Positions 25,309 to 33,721 of a stretch of DNA of 64,000 bases are shown here, one piece after another (the first letter of the stretch is position 1; every line of letters begins with the position of its first letter). The stretch is from Nocardia carnea NBRC 14403 (GTDB taxonomy: Bacteria > Actinomycetota > Actinomycetes > Mycobacteriales > Mycobacteriaceae). Both the position numbers and the translations under genes were made by a program. Location: contig NZ_BAFV01000051.1 in assembly GCF_000308515.1 (NCBI RefSeq), forward strand, positions 80,517-144,516, given 5' to 3'. Under the pieces are notes generated by a model. It had not been told where the DNA came from. It did no database searches and saw only the letters and a list, made by a program, of their open reading frames with translations.

Positions 25309-25920
25309 ATGGACCACCTGACCCTTGCCCGATCGGAACCGCCCATGACCATCCTGCAGCTGCCCTCGTCCGGGGCACTGTCCGCCGGGGACCTGGATAT
25401 CGAATGGCCGGAACAGATCGACCCGGTGGCCTGGCAGCGGCGCCTGCTCCGGTATCTGCGCGGCGACCGGGCATTTCCGCAGCTGATCCGGTTCGCCTTG
25501 GTCGGCGGTCTGAGCAATATCTCCTACGTGCTGCTCTTCCTCAGCCTGACCGGCGCCGGCACCCTGCTGGCCAATGTTGCCGGTTCGGTGGTGAGCACGA
25601 TCCTGGCCAATGAACTGCACCGCCGCCTCACCTTCCACGCAGCCGAGCGGGTGGGCTGGTTCACCGCACAATGGGAGGGCGGCGGCCTGGCGCTGCTGGG
25701 CCTGGGAATCAGCACGGCGGCCCTCGCCGCGCTGGAAGTTCTCGCTCCCACAATGGCCGAACCGGCGCAGGCCGCGGCCGTACTGGCAATCAGCGCCGCC
25801 GTGGGCGGTCTGCGTTTCCTGGCCCTGCGCGGCCTGGTGTTCGGGCCACTACGGCGGGCACGGGAAGTGAGCGCCGCCCGGGAGGAATCAGCCGGCGCGC
25901 TCGGCGAGCCGGTCCAGTAG
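25309..25920 (+). CDS. GtrA-like membrane protein
   Basis: 203 residues. After a ~45-residue cytoplasmic N-terminus come four hydrophobic spans: LIRFALVGGLSNISYVLLFL, LLANVAGSVVSTILANEL, LALLGLGISTAALAALEVL and AAAVLAISAAVGGLRFLALR. The LIRFALVGG opening and the NELHRRLTFH loop are typical of GtrA proteins that flip or retain polyprenyl-phosphate sugars for envelope glycosylation. Start ATG 25309 or ATG 25345; neither has a strong ribosome-binding site. The last 33 bases overlap the 3' end of coaD tail-to-tail. Confidence 0.78.
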   Translation: MDHLTLARSEPPMTILQLPSSGALSAGDLDIEWPEQIDPVAWQRRLLRYLRGDRAFPQLIRFALVGGLSNISYVLLFLSLTGAGTLLANVAGSVVSTILANELHRRLTFHAAERVGWFTAQWEGGGLALLGLGISTAALAALEVLAPTMAEPAQAAAVLAISAAVGGLRFLALRGLVFGPLRRAREVSAAREESAGALGEPVQ

Positions 25921-26373
25921 GCGCTTGTGCACCAGCGGCGGCAGCATATCGCTGACATCGCCGCCGAAGGCCGCCACTTCCTTGACCAGTGAGCTGGACA
26001 GATAGCTGAACGCCGGGTTGGTGGCGATGAAGAAGGTATCCACCCCGGCGAGCTTCTTGTTCATCTGCGCCATCTGCAGTTCGTACCCGAAGTCACCGGC
26101 ATCGCGCAGACCCTTGACGATCGCGGAGATCCCCTGTTCCCGGGCGAAATCGACGGTCAGGCCGGCCCACGACGCGACCCGGATGTTCGGCAGATCAGCG
26201 GTAGCGTCGCGCAACATTTCGATGCGTTCCTCGACACTGAACATGCCTTGCTTCTTCTTGTTCACATTGACCGTGATGACGACCTCGTCGAACTGGGCCG
26301 CCGCCCGGCGGAACACATCGAGGTGGCCGTTGGTCACCGGATCGAACGAGCCCGGGCACAATGCTCCTGCCAT
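25888..26373 (-). CDS. coaD: Phosphopantetheine adenylyltransferase CoaD
   Basis: Fourth step of CoA synthesis: 4'-phosphopantetheine plus ATP gives dephospho-CoA. 161 residues, the usual length. The nucleotidyltransferase motif appears as GALCPGSFDPVTNGHLDVF (the T/HxGH element), followed by VNVNKKKQGMFS and the ISSSLVKEVA-type SYLSSSLVKEVAAFGGDV. It lies three bases after rsmD and is probably co-transcribed from pyc-rsmD-coaD. Confidence 0.98.
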   Translation of the reverse strand: MAGALCPGSFDPVTNGHLDVFRRAAAQFDEVVITVNVNKKKQGMFSVEERIEMLRDATADLPNIRVASWAGLTVDFAREQGISAIVKGLRDAGDFGYELQMAQMNKKLAGVDTFFIATNPAFSYLSSSLVKEVAAFGGDVSDMLPPLVHKRLLDRLAERAG

Positions 26374-26376
26374 GGC

Positions 26377-26970
26377 TCAAACGCTAGCAGGTAGGGCGGA
26401 ATCCACCGTGCCGGTGCCGATGTATTCGGCGGACTCGATCCGGGTTTCCCCGTACCGTTTCGGCGCGCGCCCGGCGAAACCCGCGGGCCACGCGATCTCC
26501 GCCGAACGGATGGATCGTTCGATGAGCAGCAGCGCGTCCTCGGCCAGCCAGCCGTGGGCCGCCAGCGCGCCGATATCCCCCTCGACGGCCGCGGTGGGCA
26601 GATCGTAGGGCGGATCGGCGAAGACCAGATCGAAATCGCCCGCACCGGCCTGCGCCAGCACCTGCGCTACCGCACCGACCCGGACCTGAGCCGCGGTCAA
26701 CCCCAGATCCGAGATATTGCCGCGCAGCACCGCCGCCGCCCGCCGATCCGATTCGACCAGCAACGCGGTCTCGGCGCCGCGGGACAACGCCTCGAGCCCC
26801 AGCGCACCCGACCCCGCATAGAGATCGAGAACCCGGACCCCGTCCAGGTCCATCCGGGCCTCGATCGAGGAGAACAGCGCCTCGCGTACCCGGTCCGAGG
26901 TGGGCCGGGTCCCGGCGGGCGGCACCCGCAGGCGCCGACCGCCTGCCGTTCCGGCGACGATCCGGGTCAT
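26377..26970 (-). CDS. rsmD: 16S rRNA m2G966 methyltransferase RsmD
   Basis: SAM-dependent methyltransferase acting on G966 of 16S rRNA in the assembled small subunit. 197 residues. Starts MTRIVAGTAGGRRLRVPP, then RPTSDRVREALFSSI, the SAM-binding DLYAGSGALGLEAL and the catalytic DPPY tetrad (FADPPYDL). The start overlaps the pyc stop by four bases, indicating translational coupling. Confidence 0.97.
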   Translation of the reverse strand: MTRIVAGTAGGRRLRVPPAGTRPTSDRVREALFSSIEARMDLDGVRVLDLYAGSGALGLEALSRGAETALLVESDRRAAAVLRGNISDLGLTAAQVRVGAVAQVLAQAGAGDFDLVFADPPYDLPTAAVEGDIGALAAHGWLAEDALLLIERSIRSAEIAWPAGFAGRAPKRYGETRIESAEYIGTGTVDSALPASV

Positions 26971-29900
26971 TCGGATTCGCGTCCGCCCAGTTCGATCAGC
27001 AGGTCACCACCCTCGACCTGCTGTACCTGGGTGATGGCCACCCGGCCCACCACTCCCCCGCGCGGCGCGGTGATGGCGGCCTCCATCTTCATGGCCTCGA
27101 TGGTCGCGATCGTATCGCCCGCGGCAACCCGATCGCCCTCGGCGACGGTCAGGGTGACGACACCGGCGAAGGGCGCGGCGATATGGTGCGGATTGTTCTT
27201 ATCGGCCTTCTCCGCGGCCGGGATCTCACTGGCGATGGACCGGTCCCGGACCGAAACCGGGCGCAGCTGCCCGTTGAGAATGCACATCACCGTGCGCATA
27301 CCGCGTTCGTCGGGTTCGGCGATGGCCTCCAACCCGATCAGTAGGATGACGCCCTTCTCCAGCTGAACCCGGTGCTCCTCGCCGTGCCGCAAGCCGTAGA
27401 AGAACTGATTCGCCGACAGTCCCGTGGTATCGCCGTACTTCTCGCGGTGAGCGAGGAATTCGGCGGTGGGCGCGGGGAACAGCAACCGGTTGAGAGTCGC
27501 GCGGCGCTCCTGCGAGGTGCCCGCCAGCCCGGCCTCGTCCGCGGCCGTCAACGGCGTCTCCGGTTTGGCGGCACTGCGTCCGGCGAGGGCCTTCTCCCGG
27601 AACGGTTCGGGCCAGCCCCCGGCGGGGGTCCCGAGTTCGCCGCGCAGGAAACCGATCACCGAATCGGGGATGTCGTAGCGACCCGGATCGGCCGCGAAAT
27701 CGTCGACCTCGACACCGGAGCCGACCAGCGACAGCGCGAGATCACCGACCACCTTCGACGACGGGGTCACCTTGATCAACCGGCCCAGCAGCCGGTCGGC
27801 CGCGGCGTATTTCGCCTCCACTTCCTCGAAGCGGTCGCCCAGGCCGAGCGCGATGGCCTGCTGGCGCAGGTTGGACAGCTGGCCGCCCGGGATCTCATGG
27901 GTGTAGACGCGTCCGGTCGGGGCGGGCAGCCCCGACTCGAACGGGGCGTACACCTTGCGCAGCGCCTCCCAGTAGGGCTCCAGATCGCAGACATTGCCCA
28001 GGTTCAGGCCGGTGTCGTGCTCGCTGTGCGCGGCGGCCGCGACGATCGCGGAGAGCGCCGGCTGGCTGGTGGTGCCGGCCATCGCCGCGGAGGCACCGTC
28101 CACCGCGTCGGCGCCGGCCTGCCACGCCGCCAGATAGGTCGCGAGCTGACCGCCCGGGGTGTCGTGGGTGTGCACATGGACGGGCAGATCGAAATTGCTG
28201 CGCAGCGCCGTCACCAGTTTCGCCGCCGCCGGGGCCCGCAGCAGACCGGCCATATCCTTGATCGCCAGCACATGCGCGCCCGCGTCGACGATCTGCTCGG
28301 CCAGTTTCAGGTAGTAGTCCAGGGTGTAGAGCTTCTCGTCGGGATCGCTGAGATCCCCGGTGTAGCTCAGCGCGACCTCGGCCACCGCGGTACCCGTTTC
28401 GCGGACCGCGTCGATCGCCGGACGCATCTGATCGACATTGTTGAGTGCGTCGAAGATCCGGAAGATATCGATCCCGGTTTCGGTGGCCTCGGCGACGAAT
28501 GACCGGGTCACCCGCTCCGGATACGGCGTGTAGCCGACGGTGTTGCGGCCGCGCAGCAGCATCTGCAGGCAGATATTCGGCATGGCCTCACGCAGGGCGG
28601 CCAGCCGCTCCCACGGGTCCTCGTACAGGAAGCGCAGCGCCACATCGTAGGTCGCGCCGCCCCAGCATTCGACCGAGAGCAGTTCGGGGGTGAGCCGGGC
28701 GACGTGCCCCGCCACATCGAGCAGGCCGTTGGTCCGCACCCGGGTCGCCAGCAGCGACTGGTGGGCGTCCCGGAACGTGGTGTCGGTGACGCCCACGGCC
28801 TTCTGTTCACGCAGGGCTCGCGCGAACCCTTCCGGGCCCAGGGTCAGCAGCTTCTGCCGGGAGCCATCCGGCGGCGGTACCGACAGGTCGATCGCCGGCA
28901 GCTTGTCGTGCGGATACACCGCCGTCGGGCGCGCCCCGTGCGGTTTGTTCACCGTGACATCGGCCAGATAGTTCAGGATCTTGGTGCCGCGGTCGGCGGG
29001 TTCGCGCAAGGACAGCAACTGGGGACGCTCGTCGATGAACGACGTGGTAACCCGCCCGGCCTTGAAATCGGGGTCGTCGAGCACGGCCAGCAGGAACTGG
29101 ATATTGGTGGTGACACCACGGATCCGGAACTCCATCAGCGCGCGGCGCGCCCGGGCCACCGCCGCCGGGAAATCCCGGCCGCGGCAGCTCAGCTTCACCA
29201 GCATCGAATCGAAATAGGCGCCGATCTCGGCGCCGAGGTTCGCGCCGCCGTCGAGCCGGATCCCGGCACCGCCGGGCGTGCGGTAGGCGGTGATCCGGCC
29301 GGTATCCGGGCGGAAACCGTTCCCCGGGTCCTCGGTGGTGATCCGGCACTGCAGCGCCGCGCCGCGAATGGTCACCTTGTCCTGGCTCAGGCCCAGATCG
29401 TCCAGGCTCTCCCCCGCCGCGATCCGCAGCTGCGACTGCACCAGATCCACATCGGTGATCTCCTCGGTCACCGTATGCTCGACCTGGATCCGGGGGTTCA
29501 TCTCGATGAAGACATAGTTCCCGCGTTCGTCGAGCAGGAATTCGACGGTACCCGCACAGCTGTAACCGATCTGCCGCGCGAACGCCACCGCGTCGGCGCA
29601 GATCCGGTCCCGCAGTTCGGGATCCAGATTCGGGGCGGGCGCCAGCTCGATCACCTTCTGGTGCCGCCGCTGCAGCGAACAGTCCCGCTCGAACAGGTGC
29701 ATCACATTGCCGTGGGTATCGGCCAGGATCTGCACCTCGATATGACGGGGATTGACCACCGCCTGCTCCAGGAACACCGTCGGATCGCCGAACGCGGATT
29801 CGGCCTCCCGCGAGGCCGCCTCGATCGACTCCCGCAACTGTTCACGCGCCTGCACCCGGCGCATACCGCGACCACCACCACCGGCGACGGCCTTCACGAA

Positions 29901-30365
29901 AACCGGGAACTCCATGGACTCGGCCGCCGCGAGCAGTTCGCCGACATCCGCGGAAGGCGCACTGGAATTCAGGACCGGCAACCCGGCCGCCTTCGCCGCC
30001 GCAATCGCCCGCGCCTTATTACCCGCGAGCTCCAAGACCTCGGACGACGGACCGATGAAGGTGATTCCCTCGCGCGCACAGGCGGCAGCCAGATCCGGAT
30101 TCTCGGAGAGGAACCCGTATCCCGGATAGATCGCATCGGCACCGGCGGTCTTGGCCGCCTCGATGATCGCGTCGACCGAGAGATAGGCCCGGACGGGATG
30201 CCCCTCTTCGCCGATCTCGTATGCCTCGTCCGCCTTCAGGCGGTGGACCGAATTGCGGTCCTCGTGCGGGAAGACGGCAACCGTTCCGATACCGAGCTCG
30301 TACGCCGCGCGGAAGGCTCGGATGGCGATCTCGCCGCGGTTGGCAACCAAGACTTTCGAGAACAT
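26967..30365 (-). CDS. pyc: Pyruvate carboxylase
   Basis: Anaplerotic enzyme converting pyruvate, bicarbonate and ATP to oxaloacetate. The 1132 residues show, in order, a biotin carboxylase domain (MFSKVLVANRGEIAIRAFRA; ATP-grasp loop GGGGRGM; IEMNPRIQVEHTVTEE), the carboxyltransferase TIM barrel (TFRDAHQSLLATRVRT; KDMAGLL; HTHDTPGG), a PYC/OADA region and the C-terminal biotinyl domain with Lys1093 in EAMKMEA. ATG 30365 has no Shine-Dalgarno, but a TACGTT hexamer ends six bases upstream. Followed by rsmD and coaD. Confidence 0.98.
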   Translation of the reverse strand: MFSKVLVANRGEIAIRAFRAAYELGIGTVAVFPHEDRNSVHRLKADEAYEIGEEGHPVRAYLSVDAIIEAAKTAGADAIYPGYGFLSENPDLAAACAREGITFIGPSSEVLELAGNKARAIAAAKAAGLPVLNSSAPSADVGELLAAAESMEFPVFVKAVAGGGGRGMRRVQAREQLRESIEAASREAESAFGDPTVFLEQAVVNPRHIEVQILADTHGNVMHLFERDCSLQRRHQKVIELAPAPNLDPELRDRICADAVAFARQIGYSCAGTVEFLLDERGNYVFIEMNPRIQVEHTVTEEITDVDLVQSQLRIAAGESLDDLGLSQDKVTIRGAALQCRITTEDPGNGFRPDTGRITAYRTPGGAGIRLDGGANLGAEIGAYFDSMLVKLSCRGRDFPAAVARARRALMEFRIRGVTTNIQFLLAVLDDPDFKAGRVTTSFIDERPQLLSLREPADRGTKILNYLADVTVNKPHGARPTAVYPHDKLPAIDLSVPPPDGSRQKLLTLGPEGFARALREQKAVGVTDTTFRDAHQSLLATRVRTNGLLDVAGHVARLTPELLSVECWGGATYDVALRFLYEDPWERLAALREAMPNICLQMLLRGRNTVGYTPYPERVTRSFVAEATETGIDIFRIFDALNNVDQMRPAIDAVRETGTAVAEVALSYTGDLSDPDEKLYTLDYYLKLAEQIVDAGAHVLAIKDMAGLLRAPAAAKLVTALRSNFDLPVHVHTHDTPGGQLATYLAAWQAGADAVDGASAAMAGTTSQPALSAIVAAAAHSEHDTGLNLGNVCDLEPYWEALRKVYAPFESGLPAPTGRVYTHEIPGGQLSNLRQQAIALGLGDRFEEVEAKYAAADRLLGRLIKVTPSSKVVGDLALSLVGSGVEVDDFAADPGRYDIPDSVIGFLRGELGTPAGGWPEPFREKALAGRSAAKPETPLTAADEAGLAGTSQERRATLNRLLFPAPTAEFLAHREKYGDTTGLSANQFFYGLRHGEEHRVQLEKGVILLIGLEAIAEPDERGMRTVMCILNGQLRPVSVRDRSIASEIPAAEKADKNNPHHIAAPFAGVVTLTVAEGDRVAAGDTIATIEAMKMEAAITAPRGGVVGRVAITQVQQVEGGDLLIELGGRESE

Positions 30366-30371
30366 TGACCC

Positions 30372-30377
30372 AACGTA
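30372..30377 (-). promoter_or_regulatory. Predicted -10 of a leaderless pyc promoter
   Basis: TACGTT on the pyc strand, then exactly six bases (GGGTCA), then the ATG. Transcription would begin at or next to the start codon. A -35 is only weakly matched (TCGATC 17 bases upstream). Confidence 0.45.
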
Positions 30378-30659
30378 CCCGGCGCCACATCCAGGATCGA
30401 CACCGAAGTCCACTTCGCAGAATCTTCACAACGGGGCATTGCACGGTTGCGAAACCTTGGTCACCCTGCCGTCACATCTCACCGGCGACCACGGGCGATT
30501 GTGCGGTTACCCGCAGTGGGCCAACTCCGGGCAATCTTCGCAGCAGGGCAACACACCGCTCGGCAAGCCGGGAGCCGCGCGCCGTATCGGCGGGCGCGGC
30601 CGCTCGGCACGGCGGGCGGGCTATGGTGGATGACGCAGCTGGTTCGCCGGCCGGTCGAC

Positions 30660-30870
30660 CCGGAGCCCCGGACGATCGCCCCGGCGTCGAAACCCGCAAC
30701 GAGCGGGTGAGAGGGAATCCGGTGGAAATCCGGAACTGTCCCGCAGCGGTGAGCGAGAACGAACGCCGTCATCAGCACTGGGCGCACAGCCCGGGAAGCG
30801 ACGGCCAGTAGGTCGGCCGATGGGCCGGAGCCCGCGAGTCCGAAGACCTGCCGGTTGTACCGGGTACGCC
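30660..30870 (+). promoter_or_regulatory. Cobalamin (B12) riboswitch upstream of metE
   Basis: The conserved core is clear: GAGGGAATCCGGTGGAAATC from 30711, then CGGAACTGTCCCGCAGCGGTGA through 30752 (broken here at 30730/30731), and the B12 box GAGTCCGAAGACCTGCC at 30836-30852, preceded by the GCCGGAGCCCGC arm. Outer limits are approximate. Adenosyl- or methylcobalamin binding would shut off metE, so the B12-independent enzyme is made only when B12 is scarce. A TATGGT hexamer at about 30623-30628 is a plausible -10. Confidence 0.92.
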
Positions 30871-30910
30871 GTATCCGGTGGCCACCGCCTCGAGGATTGG
30901 GCGCCGCGGT

Positions 30911-30965
30911 CCACCAGTGCTGAAACGCTCCCGCCGCGCGCGGCGGTCCGGGTTTTCAGTGGTGT
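30911..30965 (+). promoter_or_regulatory. Long hairpin in the metE leader, likely expression platform
   Basis: CCGCCGCGCGCGGCGG (30931-30946) is a perfect 16-bp palindrome. It is framed by CACCA...CTGAAAC and GTTTTCAGTGGTG, which can extend the stem. GGGTTTT follows the inner stem. It lies between the B12 aptamer and the metE ribosome-binding site, and could act as a terminator or as an anti-sequestering stem. Confidence 0.5.
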
Positions 30966-31018
30966 CCGTGCACCCGCGTAAGGCGATGGCCGGTCGAACG
31001 TCAGCACTGGAGAACACC

Positions 31019-33286
31019 GTGACTGCTATTTCGCACAATCCGTTCACCGCAACGGTTCTCGGCCTGCCCCGGGTGGGGCCGCGCCGGGAGCTCAAACGCG
31101 CGACCGAATCCTATTGGGCCGGGCGTATCGACGCCGGCCGTCTCCACGAGACCGGGCGGGCCCTGCGCCGCGACCAGTACGCCGAGCTCCAGGCCGCGGG
31201 CCTGGATTCGATCCCCGTCGGCACCTTCTCCTACTACGACCAGATGCTCGATACGGCCGCACTGCTGGGCGCGTTGCCGCCGCGGGTCGCCGATATCGCC
31301 GACCCGCTGGACCGCTATTTCGCCGCGGCCCGCGGTACGGATTCGGTGGAACCACTCGAGATGACCAAATGGTTCGATACCAACTACCACTACCTGGTCC
31401 CCGAGATCGGTCCACACACCGCCTTCTCGCTGCACCCCGGCGAATTGCTGGCGCAACTGCGCGAAGCGATCGAACTCGGTGTTCCGGCGCGTCCGGTCGT
31501 CATCGGCCCGATCACCTTCCTGAAACTCTCGAAATCGGTGGGCACCGCCGCACTGGACCGCGTCGGTGAGCTGGTCCCGCTCTACCGGGACCTGCTCGGA
31601 CTGCTCGCCGCGGCGGGCGCGACCTGGGTACAGCTCGACGAACCCGCCCTGGTCACCGACCTCACCGCGGAGGAACTCGCGGTGGTCCGGCAGGTCTACG
31701 CCGAGCTGACGGAACCGGCCGACCGCCCGGCCGTCCTGGTCGCCACCTACTTCGGCAGCCCCGGACCCGCGCTGGGAGCCCTCGCCGGAACCGATGTGGA
31801 AGGACTCGCGATCGACCTGGTCGCCGGCGGTACGGTCGACGATGCGGCCGCCGTTCCTGCTCTGGCGGGTAAAACGCTGGTCGCCGGTGTCGTCGACGGC
31901 CGTAATGTCTGGCGCACCGACCTGGACCACGCCCTGTCCACCCTCGCCACGCTGCTCGGCAGTGGGAAATCGGTCGCGGTTTCGACCTCGTGCTCCCTGC
32001 TGCACGTGCCCTACACCCTCGCCGTGGAAACACACCTCGACGAAGCGCTGCGCTCCTGGCTTGCCTTCGGCACCGAAAAAGTCGCGGAGGTCCGGGTGCT
32101 GGCCGCGGGGCTGAACACCGGAACCCAGGCCGTGGCGGCCGAACTCGCGCAGGCCCGCGCCGCGATCGCGAGCCGCCGGTCCGATCCGCGAATCGCCGAC
32201 TCCCGGGTTCGGGCCCGCCTGGCCGCTCTCGGCCCGGACGCCACCGAACGTGGCCCGGCCGCTCAGCGCCGGTCCCTGCAGCAGGACCGGCTGCAGTTGC
32301 CTGCCCTGCCCACCACCACGATCGGCTCCTACCCGCAGACCACCGCGATCCGGCTGGCCCGGGCGGAGCTCCGCGAGGGCGAGATCGACCGGACCGAATA
32401 CGAGCGCCGGATGCGGGCGGAAATCGCCGAGGTCATCGCCCTGCAGGAGCAGCTCGGGCTCGACGTGCTGGTGCACGGCGAACCCGAACGCAACGATATG
32501 GTGCAGTACTTCGCGGAACAGCTCGACGGTTTCGCGGCCACCGAACTGGGCTGGGTGCAGTCCTACGGCACCCGCTGCGTGCGCCCGCCGATCCTGTTCG
32601 GCGACGTCTCCCGGCCCGCACCGATGACGGTCGACTGGATCGGCTACGCCCAATCGCTCACCGGCAAACCGGTGAAGGGCATGCTCACCGGACCCGTCAC
32701 CATCCTGGCCTGGTCCTTCGTCCGCGACGACCAGCCGCTCGCGGAATCGGCGCGCCAGGTCGCGCTGGCCATCCGGGACGAAACCGTCGACCTGCAGAAC
32801 GCGGGCATCCGGATCATCCAGGTGGACGAACCGGCACTGCGCGAGCTGCTGCCCCTGCGCACCGCCGACCAGCCGGACTACCTGGAATGGTCGGTCGGCG
32901 CGTTCCGGCTGGCGACCTCCGGGGTCGCCGATTCCCTCCAGATCCACACCCATCTGTGCTACTCGGAATTCGGTGAGGTGATCGATGCGATCGCCGGCCT
33001 GGACGCGGATGTGACCTCGATCGAGGCTGCACGGTCGCATATGGAGGTTCTCGACGACCTGAATGCCGCCGGCTTCGCTGCGGGGGTCGGCCCCGGTGTC
33101 TACGATATTCACTCCCCCCGGGTGCCGAGCACCGAGGAGATCACCACCGCCCTCCGGGCGGCTTTGAAAGCCGTTCCCGCCGAACGGCTCTGGGTGAACC
33201 CGGATTGTGGGCTCAAGACCCGCGGTACCGCTGAGGTCGAAGCGTCACTGCGCAATATGGTCGCCGCCGCGCAGCGCGTGCGCTGA
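31019..33286 (+). CDS. metE: Cobalamin-independent methionine synthase MetE
   Basis: Transfers the methyl group of 5-methyltetrahydropteroyl-triglutamate to homocysteine. The 755 residues comprise two TIM-barrel halves: the N-terminal one (TATVLGLPRVGPRRELKRA) and the catalytic C-terminal one starting near TTTIGSYPQT. Zinc ligands are visible as H645 and C647 (HTHLCYS) and C730 (NPDCGLKTR), with DVTSIEAARS carrying the substrate-binding region. GTG 31019 has GGAG six bases upstream. Controlled by the upstream B12 riboswitch. No MetH is in this window, but the switch implies one elsewhere. Confidence 0.98.
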   Translation: MTAISHNPFTATVLGLPRVGPRRELKRATESYWAGRIDAGRLHETGRALRRDQYAELQAAGLDSIPVGTFSYYDQMLDTAALLGALPPRVADIADPLDRYFAAARGTDSVEPLEMTKWFDTNYHYLVPEIGPHTAFSLHPGELLAQLREAIELGVPARPVVIGPITFLKLSKSVGTAALDRVGELVPLYRDLLGLLAAAGATWVQLDEPALVTDLTAEELAVVRQVYAELTEPADRPAVLVATYFGSPGPALGALAGTDVEGLAIDLVAGGTVDDAAAVPALAGKTLVAGVVDGRNVWRTDLDHALSTLATLLGSGKSVAVSTSCSLLHVPYTLAVETHLDEALRSWLAFGTEKVAEVRVLAAGLNTGTQAVAAELAQARAAIASRRSDPRIADSRVRARLAALGPDATERGPAAQRRSLQQDRLQLPALPTTTIGSYPQTTAIRLARAELREGEIDRTEYERRMRAEIAEVIALQEQLGLDVLVHGEPERNDMVQYFAEQLDGFAATELGWVQSYGTRCVRPPILFGDVSRPAPMTVDWIGYAQSLTGKPVKGMLTGPVTILAWSFVRDDQPLAESARQVALAIRDETVDLQNAGIRIIQVDEPALRELLPLRTADQPDYLEWSVGAFRLATSGVADSLQIHTHLCYSEFGEVIDAIAGLDADVTSIEAARSHMEVLDDLNAAGFAAGVGPGVYDIHSPRVPSTEEITTALRAALKAVPAERLWVNPDCGLKTRGTAEVEASLRNMVAAAQRVR

Positions 33287-33350
33287 CCTGATGCCGCCCG
33301 GCCGGGTCGCGCCCGAACGGTGCCGCCCCGGCCGAGGCGGAGGTGTAACC

Positions 33351-33384
33351 GCACAGTACGGTCGCCGAGCCGGCCGCACTGTGC
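33351..33384 (+). terminator. Hairpin after metE
   Basis: GCACAGT (33351-33357) pairs with ACTGTGC (33378-33384), with an inner CGG/CCG. It lies 65 bases past the metE stop. No U-tract. Because metE and recG converge it may serve both. Confidence 0.45.
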
Positions 33385-33721
33385 GCTGATCGCAGTCGAG
33401 ATTCTTTCTACCCGGGCCACCCACGGGGTATACGGCCCGGCCGGGTCAGCCCTCCAGCTCTCCTGCCCCGGACTCGCGGCGCTTCATCCGTTCGGTCGCA
33501 GCACATTCCGGGCAGTGCCGCGTAATACGCAACACCGGACGAACCCCTCGCTGCGGAACCGGCGATCGCCGCCGGACCGCACGGCACCCTTGCTCTGGTC
33601 TCATACCGCCCAACCCTTTCCCTCGCCGTTGCTCTGTGCCAGATTTGACGCTGCCGGGTGCACACCGGTTCCCTCTTGCCGCAACAAATTTCGGCAACGG
33701 TCCAGCATCGGGGCCGCACGC
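33385..33721. other. Interval between metE and recG with one doubtful small ORF
   Basis: 337 bp. The only candidate gene is the 52-codon minus-strand frame at 33446-33604. Otherwise there are no repeats, RNA genes or strong promoters visible. Confidence 0.5.
33446..33604 (-). CDS. Possible 52-aa basic Cys-containing peptide, doubtful
   Basis: ATG 33604 has AAAGGG nine bases upstream. The peptide is strongly basic (CRAVRRRSPVPQRGVRPVLR) and contains HCPEC, a possible half zinc knuckle, ending ESGAGELEG. No family recognised. Third-position G/C is moderate. It follows recG on the same strand. It may be spurious. Confidence 0.28.
   Translation of the reverse strand: MRPEQGCRAVRRRSPVPQRGVRPVLRITRHCPECAATERMKRRESGAGELEG

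Noticed and set aside
28704..30368. 554-codon plus-strand frame opposite pyc
   Set aside because: Shadow of the biotin carboxylase domain of pyc.
31001..33112. 703-codon minus-strand frame opposite metE
   Set aside because: Shadow of metE; composition is Gly/Arg/Gln-rich without family motifs.
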